This document shows, one piece after another, positions 1-11,443 of a stretch of 64,000 nt of DNA (positions are counted from its first letter, which is position 1; every line of letters starts with the position of its first letter). The stretch is from Ampelocalamus luodianensis (lineage: Eukaryota > Streptophyta > Magnoliopsida > Poales > Poaceae). Position numbers and translations under genes: made by a program. Below the pieces are notes generated by a model. It saw only the letters and a list, made by a program, of their open reading frames with translations. It was not told the origin of the DNA and searched no databases. The stretch is from positions 84,695,020 through 84,759,019 of the forward strand of contig CM070634.1 in NCBI GenBank assembly GCA_036346255.1. Reading direction: 5' to 3'.

Positions 1-656
1 TTCTTTCGTTATGCATGATATGCAGGCGGCACTTCGCATGATGCGGTGCCTAACTTACTTCTGTCTTTGGTGTTCTGTCGGCCTGGGCTCGGTCCCAGGC
101 TTTCACTAGCTTTGCAGCTCAAGTTGGGCTTGGAGACGGCCTGAAATGATATCTAAACTGGTGTACATGAAACTTGGGTGAGCTGTGGTTAATCTCCAAA
201 CAACAAAAGACGTCCTCAACACAACAGGTTACTACTGTCCATGCTGGTCTTGATCATCGCCAAACCGAGAGATTCTCTAAGCTGGAGGAAGCATAAATGT
301 AAGGTTGATAATGGCAATCAGAGGAGGTGAATAATTGTGTAAGATTTTTCTCACCCTCACTATCCTTACAGATCGTTAGCAGATAATTAATGCTTGATTA
401 CACAAATGGTTAGCAGCAGCCACACAAGATGCAATCAAGAAAGAAGAGGAACTCACGAACCAATCTGAACAGAGGGACTCGCAAGTAGAGATCACAAGGA
501 TCAGCTCGGATCAAGAACAGCAAAGAGCTCCACGCACACATACGGTGTAGAAAAAAAAAAACAATCTCATGATCAACCGAAAACTGCTGCTGCCGTGAGC
601 ACAAATCACCAATATCCTTCCAACCGCAACACTTAATCCCTTACAGCCACACACCC
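1..656. other. Intergenic or gene tail, unassigned
   Basis: No complete gene is recognisable. A TGCAG acceptor-like site at about 21-25 is followed by an open plus-strand frame ending in TGA at about 154, so a terminal exon of an upstream gene entering from the left edge is possible. I do not recognise its peptide. The rest is AT-rich and holds only short chance ORFs. Confidence 0.3.
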
Positions 657-1091
657 TTAGGGCATGTCCAGTGGTACAGACAGCTGCTCTGCTGTCTATA
701 CTTCCACTCCATGTCATCTATAGATAGCACTAAAAACACCCTATACAACGGATTGTCTATTTAGTTGTCTATATAGAATCCCACAATTGCATGAAACATG
801 AAAATTTATTGATCAACACTAAATTATATCTTTGTGATCTATTTTGTTGCTTTTTGCCACAACTTATTTGATCAATGAAGACGGGAACAAAGTTTTCTGT
901 GTCAAGAACACAAAGAAAATACACCCATCTTATTGCTAGATCACCCAGAGTGAAACTGAAAATCAGTATATTAGTTCCTTCTTACATTAGAGAGCCTAAA
1001 ATATACTTGTTGGCTTGTTCAATTGTAGAAAGAGTTGTGCACTAACAATCACCAACAAACAGTAAGAAATGGTCGAATGAGACCTACATAC

Positions 1092-1222
1092 ATGGTCTTT
1101 CAAAGATTTCCCAATAGCAGGAAGGTCTTTAACTTGGTCGGCACTTTCTATTTTGAATGGCAATTTCTCGATCACTGGAATAGCCTTGTAATAGCTAAAC
1201 GATCTTCGGTCATCTCCCAGGT
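1092..1222 (-). pseudogene. Captured exon fragment of DNA polymerase lambda (HhH region)
   Basis: The minus-strand translation contains SFSYYKAIPVIEKLPFKIES followed by ADQVKDLPAIGKSLKDH. I recognise this as the helix-hairpin-helix/8-kDa region of plant family-X DNA polymerase lambda (base-excision and double-strand-break repair, nucleus). The fragment ends exactly at a GT donor (GTATGT, 1091 downward) and starts after a pyrimidine-rich stretch and AG at 1223. Introns were therefore copied too, which means DNA-level capture rather than retroposition. It is isolated from the rest of the polymerase and cannot make an enzyme. Family identity is from recall, not a search. Confidence 0.75.
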
Positions 1223-1354
1223 CTTCAAGAGGAAAAAATGCAGTCGTGGGATTGATAAATGTCAAATGCAGATAGGAGCATATCTACAGCAGTTTGCCAT
1301 ATAGGAGACTAGGGTTCTACGGAGTCAACGGGAATCAACAAGAGGAGTGATTAC

Positions 1355-1498
1355 CCCGCGGAAGCGGTGGAGCCAGGCAGCGTCGAGCTCCCGCAGCAGC
1401 GCCTTGGCGTCCACGGCGAGCACGTGGGTGGCCGCCGCGCCCTCGGCAAGCTTCTCCTGGACGCGGCCCCCCATCTGCACAAGCCTCTGCTTCCACAC
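1355..1498 (-). pseudogene. Captured exon fragment of DNA polymerase lambda (BRCT region)
   Basis: A 48-codon open exon reads VWKQRLVQMGGRVQEKL and then THVLAVDAKALLRELDAAWL. This resembles the N-terminal BRCT domain of plant DNA polymerase lambda. It is bounded by a canonical acceptor (GTACAG before 1498) and a donor (GTAATC after 1355), so it is a complete exon of the source gene with both splice sites. It lies upstream, in gene order, of the HhH fragment at 1092-1222. The polymerase sequence normally between them is missing, which indicates a discontinuous or deleted capture inside the surrounding PIF-type element. Confidence 0.7.
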
Positions 1499-1854
1499 CT
1501 GTACCGATGGATCCCCAAAACCTAAGCACAAATGGATACGCTAGCGAGAGCAAATTGGACGCACTGTGTTGGGGAGCGCGACCTCGAGGCGGAGAGACAG
1601 CACGGCTTGGGGAACGACGAAGGCGGCGGGGAAAAAAATCGCACGAGGAGGTTGGGAGCACCGGATCGCCCGGGGGGGAACGCGCACAACGGGAAAAATG
1701 TTGTCGATAGCTTCCGAAATTTTTGGAACGAAGCCGTCGATCGTATAGTAGACGACTTCTCTCCCTCTCTCTTTTCTTTTTCTTCTATCTCATCAAAAAT
1801 CCTAGGTGACATCTCTTATAGACAGCTGATGGTGGACGATTGTACATGCCCTTA

Positions 1855-2170
1855 GGGCATGTACAGTGAGGTGACATCAGCCGTCTATAATACTTGCCAC
1901 GTAAGATTTTTTGTGACATGGATGAGAGAGAAGGAGAAGAGAGGTAGAAGCTGTCTGGCATGCAACAAACGGTCTATAAGGTCCTTATAGACATCACTTT
2001 TGTTGTTGTATCTATGCCGTCTGTAACCCACATGTTTTATGGTCTTATTTTATGGAGGATATATATAGACAACTTAAAGACAACCCATTGTATGGATTGC
2101 GTTTAGTTCTGTCTATAGATGACGTGGAAGGTATTACAGACAACTACTGTCTATACCACTATACATACCC
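1855..2170. mobile_element. PIF/Harbinger-type MITE
   Basis: This is a 316-bp element starting GGGCATGTACAGTG. Its inverted right end reads GGGTATGTATAGTGG on the other strand. The left target copy is TTA, shared with the preceding element at 1852-1854. The right flank is TAA, one mismatch. Interior subterminal motifs match the larger element to its left, so the two are the same family placed head to tail with a single TTA between them. It has no coding capacity. Confidence 0.7.
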
Positions 2171-3360
2171 TAATCCCATCAGCCACCAGCACTCACGAAC
2201 AGAAAAAAAAAACTCAAGCCAAAATTCTCACGTGAAAATACCAGCCACCGCTAGCACAAAATCTCCGAGAGACAAACCAGTTGCGCGTCCTTGACCTCAC
2301 GCCGCATGCACAGCTGCATGCAAAACAGCCACCGCTTACAGCCGCCACCAGAAACCCAAAACCTAATCACTTAATTCTGTTCTACGCAAAACCCTAATGC
2401 CAACCAACGTTGGCATTATAACTCACGTACAGCCCCCACACGTGAGATTGACCTTGGACCTACCAACGTGGTCTACAACACAACGGTTACAAAAATCAAT
2501 CAAATCCTAACAACACAAAGATTTTTTAATTTCTCTTAGCTTTCTAATTTTGGACACCCCAAAATTATCACATATCATAGCCTCCGAACCACACCTCCGT
2601 AGATACAACACACATCATACATCTTCGACCCTTTGGATCATGACTTCGTACCAAGCTATCTTCCGGTCATCATCGTAGACTACGATGGCCTCTGAGTTAC
2701 CCTGTACATGCAAAGACCAAAACACTATCTTTTTCCGGCACAAGTTCTTTCCAACTTGATCGATATAAATCCACACACAAATCACACGTCTCAAATAACA
2801 TCAGTAAGCAACATTGTCAATTATTCATTAACTAAAATATTCTAGACCGAGTCACATAGTCTAACAACAAAACTTCACGAGAATTAATACAAAGGAAAAC
2901 AAAACGAAAATGCGAAGAAGAATCTGAAATGACAACTGGACTAGGAGTGACTGATTCTGGTCCTAAATTGCACAGGGCAACCGTTCGGCGCGCCTCAGCC
3001 GACACCGCTCGAAAGAACCCCGGCCCCTCCCCGTCGTGCTGCCCATCGGCCAGTCTCCTTTTGTCACCTCTCTCCATTCACAGTCATTCACATCAGTAAT
3101 ATATATATTAACTCTTGCAAATCATGTGCCTTGCTGGCCCCTTAACACCATCGCCATTAGCATCTCAGAGAGAGAGAGGGGGTACATGCCCTAGACAGAT
3201 TGTTGTGCATAGCAGCAATGATATGGATCGATGGTGGGCACTACTACGCACAGAAACTTCTCTGCTGCTCCCTTGCAAACAGTACCCCCACCAAGCCTGT
3301 CTCTCGACCGACAGATGATGCAAGCCAAGCAAGGAGGACACTCCAGAATGGGTTCAAAAC
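2171..3360. other. Intergenic, nothing coding seen
   Basis: No gene is supported. The one discrete structure is a perfect 9-bp inverted repeat with a 4-nt loop at 2396-2417 (AATGCCAAC / GTTGGCATT). A short GA run lies near 3168-3180. Confidence 0.4.
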
Positions 3361-3621
3361 CAGGGAAATTTTTCCGGAAGAAATTTTTTACCGGGGGACC
3401 GGTAAGGCCGGTAACCGCGAAAATCAGAAAATTTTGGCCGGAATTTTCAAAAAAAAATTCTGAAATTTTCGGATTTTATTTTTTTAAAAAAAATCAAATT
3501 CGAACAAAATTCAAGCAAAATCGATTTTTTGACAAATTTCATCAAAACTGGTTGTTTTCGGGGCCAGTTTGTATTCCTACCGGTGGTAACCGGTGAAATT
3601 TCGCCGAGATTTTTTTCCCTG
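3361..3621. mobile_element. hAT-type MITE
   Basis: The 261-bp element begins CAGGGAAATTTTTCCGG and ends ...TTTTTTTCCCTG, typical hAT CAGGG...CCCTG ends. Imperfect inverted motifs (ACCGGT, GGTAACCGG) lie inside. The flanking 8-mers TTCAAAAC (3353-3360) and GTCAGAAC (3622-3629) agree at six of eight positions, consistent with a decayed 8-bp target duplication. It is AT-rich and non-coding. Confidence 0.6.
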
Positions 3622-6600
3622 GTCAGAACACATGTGTTACACACATCATTGCGCCATTACAAGCAGTACTAAACCCTTCCAAGTATGATCCTTGCATTGC
3701 AGCAGCAGGATAGGAGCGTAGTACTAGTACTACACTGTCTACACCGCTACTAGCACACTACACCTCTATGCCTCTGTTCACGAACCTTGTGCAATAATTG
3801 TGCTAGTGTGTTGCTGGTCCTTAATTGTGCTGATGTTACTTATTGGTAGAGTTGTATTTACTCTCCTTGATGACATCACCATGGAGCACAGATCAGATAA
3901 ACTTATTCCTGACTCCCGGGCACATGGCAGGGAGGATAGATAGAGCAGCAATAGGAGTAAAAAAGAAGTTTAATTGCTCTCTCAGGAGAATAAATGAACT
4001 TTTGCAGGACAATTGCACTTCTTTTTAAAAAAATCTCAATGTTGTTCAGCAGCAGGCCATGCTTTGTACTGCTGTAGTAACCAGTGTTCACCTTGGCTAG
4101 AAAAGAATGTGAAATAGTAGGCGGGAAAACAAGAACAAATGGATTTGCAAATGTGCTTCCAAAAGACTGCCTGCCTGTTGGCTAATACTGAACTTGCATG
4201 TGTGCATGAACTTTGGACAGGATGTTTGCTCTAGTTCTGATCCTAATACTGAGCTGCTTCTGCTGATGTGTCCTGGCAAATTCACCAGCTTGTAACAGTT
4301 CTGATGACAGTAAGTGAAAGCGCATTTGGAGTATTAGTAGAACTAACAAATTTGCACCTCTGAACTATTTAGATCTGTCTACTTGGATCAGAGAGCCTAG
4401 CAGTTGCAGCACTTGTCACTGGTACACTCATGACAGATGTTGCTGATGATGCCTTGTAACCTGTAGTATCTGATACGAAAACGAGGGGACAATTGTGGTG
4501 CCGGTGTGCCAGAAAACAAAATGCTAGATGCTCCTCGATGATGAGACGAGCAGAAGCGCACAGCACCAACAGTAGATCCAACTGCCTGCCGGCTGTCTAC
4601 TAAAAGTAAATCCACCGACAGATGACAAAATAAACTGCAGTTCACCTAGGATCATGCCAACCATCCATCAACAGAATATGTACAAGTTCACAATTTTCTT
4701 TTGTTGAACCGAAATAGGGATTAGATGAAGATAAATAGGAGCCCCACTCTTTATCCTCTGGTATTCAATTTCCTTTATCACTCCAATAGCTATACAAATC
4801 TATGAAGATCAGGGTCTCAAGATCACAACGGAAGACTTAAGTCGAAACCAAAAAAATCAAACCTCAATGCCCTTAAGCCAGTGTGACTGCCAAGGCACAA
4901 CCCGTCTGACCGACCGCTCCTCCATGCTGACTGAAAAATAGCACAATGAGGGATCCACAAAACGATCCTAAATTTTGATCTAGTGATCCAAATCACTTAG
5001 GATTTCAGACATAGTTCAACAAGAAGGTCAATAACCTATTCTAAGCAAAGATATAACCAAGGTTCCATGAACTTCTTAATTGAGAGCAAGAAGGCTAAAA
5101 AAATCGAGGAAACCTAACTTTAATCTAAAGGCTTGCTCATGGATGAAAAATGATAAAGATAACCTTAGATCATATCCTAGAAGTTCTAGAAAGCTAGAAC
5201 ACATAAACTCCAAAATCACAAAAGAGAGGGTAAGATAAAAGAGAACTCATCTTTGCACAAACTTGATTAGATCGATATGAGGTATTGAAGGTTTACCACC
5301 ACTCAATCATGAAGGATAAAAGCTCACTCATGAGCACCCAATCCCACAATTCTTCTCTCAATACATCTCTCTCAAACGCTACCCTCCTGTATTCTCTTCA
5401 TTTTCCTCAAATATCAAATTAGAGTTTCCAATGCTTGATCGATGTGCAAATCCTACACCACCCCCTTATATAGAGGAGACTAGGCCTAGAGAGAAAACCC
5501 TAACATGCATCCGTTAAACCCACACACAAATGAGTCTCACACTCACGCACGCATCTCAAAGCGGATGATGATCCGGATCTTCCGAATCCGTCTTTTCGTG
5601 ATCTTATCCTTCTCATGACCTAAACCACTTCTCCTTTGCGCTATCTTACACCACGGTTTCTCCAAGGTCACAAGCCCGGTATTTTGGTAAAAATGTCAAA
5701 ATACCTCTTCTCGATCATTCTCCATGACCGAGTCCAATCATCGTAAAGCAATCTCATACTTCACCATATATAGGTTCATCAATGGTTTTCCTTATACCGG
5801 CAAGTCTCTTCCATCTAACTCCCACTAGACGCTTTAACACTTGCACCGGCCCAAACCACTTGATGCAACCGTTACACCGAACTTCTCGATCGATCGATCT
5901 TGTCCATCTCGCACCTTGTTTGAGACTAACCACTTCATCCAACATCCTTGATCGTTCTGGATCTCGCTCTCCTAACTTAGCCCCCGTCATTCTTGCTATT
6001 GACCGTAGTTGACTCTAAGCTCCTACACAACAATAGACAAGAAATCGATTTTGGATACAAATTCTTCGCAACTTGACCCACGTTAACCAAAACATGCATC
6101 ATGCAATACCTATGTATTGAATCCCATGACTTTGGCTAATTCTACAAAAAAAATCCAGCACTCATTGTGCAAGAACTCGCCATGGCCGATCAGACTACTG
6201 GCCCTCGGCCGATCTGATCTGTAGCATTTTGGCTAGTCCGACTACCAACGCATGGCCAATCTAACCGCACCTGGCCAGTCTAACCGCACTCCCCGATAAC
6301 AGGGTACCGATTAGATCGCTTCTCGTTTCATAAAACACTCCTCTCTGGACTTTTCGGTAAACTCTATTAAGTTTCACTTCCGGTTCCCATTTTCAATGGT
6401 ACCTGGTACAAACACATCCTCAAACACTCCCACGCAAATGTTTGGTGTCCGTTACTCAAAAAACTTGCACCACCTGTCTGACCGTCAGCCATGGCCCGTC
6501 TCACCACCGGCACCCTAACAGCAAACTTGACAATTTACAAAAATAAGGGTTTACTCTCCAAATACCTCGACACCGATGTTAATTGTTCAACATTTAGATT

Positions 6601-6962
6601 AGAACCAAACCACATGGTCCCTGCATCTTCAGAACGAATTGTGTATTAGCATTTACAAATGAAAAGTACACATCTCAGTATTTATGGAATTAAAGAACAT
6701 TGCTGCAACTTTATATATGAACTGGGGACAAATGAACAAATTATATCAACTCTTCAGCTTATTCCTGTCGGGCCATCTCGGTTTGTGCCCTGAATCTGGA
6801 CTGCATAACCAATTGTTCTTTCCTTACTGTAAGAACATGATGACTCGTTTGCTATGCTGAAGTAAAATTCCTTGGCATGAACTGGAACTCCAGAACTTGA
6901 TTATCACTGTGTATGAACATCTGCGTGTTTTGTATGATGTTTTGACAATAGCAGGGAAGGGA
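3622..6962. other. Intergenic, possible old LTR debris, CSLC 3' flank
   Basis: No coding gene is supported. From about 4850 to 6550 the sequence has degenerate repeats of the (t)ctgaccg / ggccgatctga type that I associate with old grass LTR retrotransposons. I could not find paired ends or a TSD, so I assign no element. The last ~200 bp before 6962 is the expected 3' UTR and downstream region of the minus-strand CSLC gene. Confidence 0.35.
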
Positions 6963-9434
6963 TCAGTTTATCTGTTCTCCAATTAAATCGAGGCCAACAA
7001 AAAGGAATGCTACCCCCTGGAAGAGAAGGAAGTAGAAATGAATCCCTTGAGCAGACAAGAGGCTCCGGGCTGCGGCGGTGAGGAGAAGAAGAGAAAGAGC
7101 AAGCTCCTTCTTGTAGACCTTGTTAGCCTTCTTTGCGTCAAGTGGTGACTTTTCTTGCTGTTCCTTTCGCATGTTGAGCTCAATCAATTCACTTTCAGAT
7201 AATTGCTTCTGGAACTGAGAAAGGGAAAGGCCCTTCGTCTCCTTTTCTGCTGCTGTCAAGAGGTCTGATTCTGATGATCGACCAGACTTCTTGGTGACAA
7301 CCCATTCGTAAGAGCTTCCAAGTTTGAACAAGCCAGACACCATTGCATTGAATTTTGTCACTGACATGGTGTTCTCAAAAAGAAGGTATGGCACAATGAA
7401 AGGAAATGATCTTGGTGATGGCAGAATGTTTAGGAACGACATGCAAACCGGCACATAACAAATGACCCAAACAGGCAGCTCAGCCTCAGGAACGAACATG
7501 GTCAGTGGTAGAATGACACAAAACAATGTGAAAGAATAGAAAGGAAGTATCAACTTCCTCAAAAGAAAGAATAATAGTATTAAATTTGCCTTCTTCCATG
7601 AGGAGATCTGCGTTGAAATATTAACAATATTTGTCAAAAAAATAAGAAATTTGAACTGTGGCACAAGTACCAAATTGTAGCTAATGGGATTTGCATACCT
7701 TGGCAGTAATTATGTCCGGAAGGCACAGCCGGAAAAGGTGCATTGGGCCAGAATGCCACCGGTATTGCTGTTTCCTATATGCCTCATAGGATTCTGGAAG
7801 TTCACACAAGACCTGTATGATGGTGCTGAGTAAAATCAGTCTCTACATTTGAATGAAATTGATTGCTCATGTGAAATGGTATGATTAGTATGAAGTCAGG
7901 ACAGGAAATGCACCTTCACATCATTCAGGAAGATAAATTTCCATCCATTCAGGTGTGCTCGAACAGCGATATCCATATCCTCCACAGTCGTCCTCTCGAG
8001 CCAACCCCCTGAATCTTCCAAAGCTTGGATCCTCCAAACTCCGGCAGTTCCATTGAAGCCAAAGAAGTTCAAGAAGACCCCATTTACCTGCTGCTCCACT
8101 TCAAAGTGGAAGCACAGGTTGATATTTTGAAGGCGGGTCAAGAGGTTCTCATCCTTGTTCACAAAGCTCCATCGTGCTTGAACCAATCCAAGCTCAGGAT
8201 TCCCCTGCATCACCCAAAGATTTGCACCAGGATTTAATATTGAATTGATGCGCAATATCTAGCATACCCGAATTGAAGCCACAGAGAATCGTTACCTCAA
8301 AATGTGGAATTGTTTTCTTGAGAAAATCAGGGCTTGGTTGGAAGTCCGCGTCAAAAATGGCGACAAACTCATAATTCTTGACATAGTCACAGTTCATTGC
8401 AGACTTGAGGTTCCCAGCTTTATACCCGGTCCTCAACACCCGGTGCCGATAGACAATGTTCACACCCTGCTGGCTCCACTTGGAAACTTCTGCTTTGATC
8501 AGCAGCTGAATGCTCTCGTCGCTGGAATCATCGAGCACCTGAATCAGAAACTTATCCCTGGGCCAATCTAGCTGGCAGGCTGCTGAAATCGATTGCTCGT
8601 AGACCTGTCCGAAGAATAAGACATCCATAACATGACACAACAAACCAGCACATTACATTACAAGATGCACAAAGAATTAAGCTAATTTACCTCCTTTTCG
8701 TTGCACATAGGAATCTGAACGAGCACCATTGGGTGCTGATACCCTGAACCTTCTCCGAATGGGTCCCCTTCGATCGTTGGCTTGATCTTCTTGAGCTTAA
8801 TCCAGAAGCACCCGAAGCACAGGATGAGCCGGTCCATCGATTGGACGACGAAGAGAACAATGCAAGCTTTCGACAAGAACTCGATCGGCCGCCTGATGTA
8901 GTCGGCGCGGAATGACATCCAGGAGACGTACGCCGAGTGCGCCCACCCCTGAATCTCTACCACCTCCGGCACATGCAGGTCAGGCACACGCAAATTCGGC
9001 CCGTGGAAGTGCCACCCGTTCCAGTAGGCCACCAGCTCCACGGCGAGGGCTAGCAAGGAGAGCGCCAAGAACCCCTTGATGAACCTGTACAGCAGCCAGC
9101 CCCGACCGTGACCAGGCCCGTCGGCGGCGGCGGCGGAGGAGGACCGCCGGAACCGCTTACCGATGGCGCCCGGCAGCGCCCACACGATCGCGGCGAGCGA
9201 GGCGAGGCACCCGGCGGCGCGGTGGGCTCGGAGGAGCAGCACCCAGGTGAACTGCCTGGCGCTCCTGCCCCGGCGGCCCTTGTCCATGGGCATGGCGGGA
9301 CGGAGCTCCTCGGCCTCGGGCCCGTCGATCTCCACCACCGAGTAGTTGGGGTTTTCCATGGTCACCACCACCGGCGTGCCCCGCCGGGCATCTTTCCCCC
9401 AAAGGTAGGCCATCCCCAGGCCCGCCGGCGCCAT
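6963..9434 (-). CDS. CSLC2: Cellulose-synthase-like C, xyloglucan beta-1,4-glucan synthase (CSLC2-like)
   Basis: A family 2 glycosyltransferase that polymerises the beta-1,4-glucan backbone of xyloglucan from UDP-glucose in the Golgi membrane. Five exons, all phase 0 with GT-AG introns: 9434-8691, 8604-8296, 8204-7914, 7812-7699 and 7607-6963, totalling 700 codons, the usual CSLC length. GT2 motifs are intact: DD at residues 273-274, DAD 333-335, TVEDMD around 424-429 and QQHRW 463-467. A cytosolic N-terminus and two membrane spans (around residues 85-200) precede the catalytic domain, and a cluster of C-terminal spans follows (roughly 490-700). I start at MAPAGLGMAYLWGKD, which matches family N-termini. 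An in-frame ATG 31 codons upstream (9527) looks like leader. The GC-rich first exon is typical of grasses. The '2' rests on recalled similarity and on the neighbouring GLR gene; another CSLC paralogue is possible. Confidence 0.93.
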
Positions 9435-9964
9435 TGCTTCCAAGAACCCAGCACCAAGGCAGCAACGCTTCCGAACACCAACACCACTGGGCACTGGCGC
9501 TTTCAAAGAATAGCAGCTCCTCCTCACTGCAGTGGCGGCGCTGCTGCTCCGCCTACCCGCCGCCGCCCGGAGAAACGCAAAGCGAGCGTCTTTGCATCAG
9601 TAGCGCCAAATGCAGCTGCGCGAGCGGGAATCAGTAGGGTTTCTTGGCCGCCTTTTGAGCTCCCTCCCCGTGAGCTCAATTCCTAACCTTCCATTCCACC
9701 GCCGCATGAGGGAGCAGTAGCATCTTGGGGGCAAGGAAGGTATCTGCAGGGCGCGGCAGTGGTAAAGCTCCGGGGCATGTGGGCTTTAATACACGGCCAG
9801 TGAGGAGGCAACACGCCTCTCCTCTCCGCTTTCCTCACCCTCCTAGTCTCCTCTCTCTCTCTCTCTCTCCCCACACCCCAGTTCCTCACGTCCTTTTCCA
9901 GAGATTTTTACAATAGTTGAAATGTCAAGCCTTTTCTTCTAACCCACCTTCCCCACATGAATAC
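9435..9964 (-). promoter_or_regulatory. CSLC 5' leader and upstream region
   Basis: This region is immediately upstream of the CSLC start on the minus strand. It contains a (CT/GA)n tract at about 9851-9869, a common feature of grass promoters and 5' UTRs. I could not identify a convincing TATA box or transcription start, so the promoter extent is by position only. Confidence 0.4.
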
Positions 9965-10146
9965 GTAGAACGGTAGAAGAATAGAATTGGTTTAATGTGG
10001 ATGGTTGTATTACTGAGTTTTGAAGATAGATTATATAGAGTATAATGTTTAGAGAGTAAGAAGTATCTCTTAAAAATAAGGTAAATATCTAGAATTACAA
10101 TCAATCCTAAACTACTATATCTGGAGATATCCCAATATACTCCAAC
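9965..10146 (-). mobile_element. Ty1-copia-type LTR fragment
   Basis: Read on the minus strand, a polypurine tract (AAAGGGAGGAGATTT, about 10147-10161) is followed directly by TGTTGGAGTATATTGGG, a classical copia LTR start. The ~180 bp that follows has the AT-rich TATA-containing composition of an LTR and ends near 9965. I found no partner LTR or TSD, so this is a remnant close to the CSLC promoter. Confidence 0.45.
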
Positions 10147-11020
10147 AAAATCTCCTCCCTTTGCCCAAGAACAGCAAGCCACCAAGAGCAAAAACTTTCT
10201 TTCTGGAAAAAAAACACGGATTTTTAGTGACGGACTTCAGCAGGATCAAGTACAAGTGCAAAACCAGAAGCAGAGCAATTAACCCAACGCTAAAAAAAAT
10301 CTGTAGGAGACATTACAAGGGCAAATTCTTGCTTGAACTTTCAGGATAGTAAAAGCTCATCTTTTACTACGATGTATTCCAAGAAGACTTGCAGGTGCAG
10401 GCTTGCAGCTGCTATACTTGCTGCATACTGGCTTTTGGTAAAGCAGAGGAGGAAGCTTTTCAGTTTAGGGCAAGCGAAATGGGCACAGCAAAGACAGACA
10501 AGCAGACAGCAGGGGCATACATGGCAGCCGGTTTTGGAGCTTTCGGCAAGCAAGGATCGGGCTTTCCATACTAGTCCTGGTGCTCTTCCTCTTCCTCGCT
10601 TTATTTAATTTTATTTCTATCCTGTTTTTTGTCCATGCTGTTTGGTCGCCTCACTGACTCAACACTAGCTGCAGAAGAACTTGCTTGAGCTGGGTCGGCC
10701 TTCCATGGTTCACGGGTTGAGAAAACAAGGAACGAAAAATTAGCGCCTTTCCTCGTGCGAGTGGCATGGGCGCATGGCGATGTGGCATAGCCCACAAAAG
10801 TACACGGGTGGCATGACGATGATGGAACATCTCTGGGACCGATTCAAACGCTTGGTATTTTACCGTGTTTTAGCCGTTGGAAAGAGGACTTCTGTCGGTA
10901 ACAATCCGAGGCGTTCCGTCGTGAGGAAAAGTCCCAACTGTGTAAAAAAAAAATCACTAGTGTGTTTATATTTACTTTTTAGTTTGTTTATGCTGATGGA
11001 AAAAGAAATCTATTTTTCAA
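10147..11020. other. Intergenic, nothing supported
   Basis: The stretch just right of the LTR scrap may be the 3' end of that element's internal region, but no retrotransposon domain is readable. Short ORFs here have no recognisable features. Confidence 0.35.
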
Positions 11021-11443
11021 CCTAAACTATTGAGCCAGAAAACAACCTTCAGCTTCAAAACCGTCTACTTTGTATCATCAAACTGTCAAAACCGATCATT
11101 TTTCACCACTAAGTTATTTTCATGAGTAGTTTTTGCCACGATAGCTTAAGTTTATGTTGCATCCTAATTAACAAGAACAAATTAATAAGTAAATAGTATA
11201 TTTAAAACTTGGGTCTCACTCGTCATATTTTAATACATCTTATTCTTTCTCCCTCAATATAAGCTTGCCTACTGGGATACCACGTCAGCCAACATCACTG
11301 ATATCACCGTTAACGCGGTGAAAACCACTCATGAAACCAGCATAGGGGTGAAAAATAAACTGTTTTGATAGTTCAAGGATGTAAAGTGAACGGTTTTAAA
11401 GTTAGAAATTGTTTCCGAACTCATTGTTTCTCAATAGTTTAGG
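11021..11443. mobile_element. Foldback/MITE element with inverted ends
   Basis: The left end CCTAAACTATTGAG is matched by the inverted right end (CTCAATAGTTTAGG, 11430-11443). The inversion continues with motifs such as aaaccgt and its complement for about 80 bp on each side. The interior is AT-rich and non-coding. I could not read a clear TSD, so the superfamily is open. Confidence 0.6.

Larger units (their letters stand above)
660..1851. mobile_element. PIF/Harbinger-type element carrying gene fragments (Pack-type)
   Basis: The element starts GGGCATGTCCAGTGG and ends in the inverted form ...ACATGCCC. It is flanked on both sides by TTA (657-659 and 1852-1854), the target-site duplication of the PIF/Harbinger (Tourist) superfamily. 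The subterminal parts contain repeated tagaca/tgtcta motifs shared with the short element that follows directly. There is no transposase, so it is non-autonomous. About 1.1 kb of interior is unrelated to the ends and contains two exon-like pieces of a DNA polymerase lambda gene on the minus strand. That makes it a Pack-type (gene-capturing) derivative. The superfamily call rests on the TSD and terminal bases only. Confidence 0.75.

Noticed and set aside
26..154. Open plus-strand frame after a TGCAG site at the window's left edge
   Set aside because: It could be a terminal exon, but the peptide matches nothing I know and no upstream exon is visible. Reported only as a possibility.
9108..9686. 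192-codon plus-strand ORF antisense to CSLC exon 1
   Set aside because: It is a shadow frame of the GC-rich first exon. The minus-strand reading has clear CSLC identity and splice sites.
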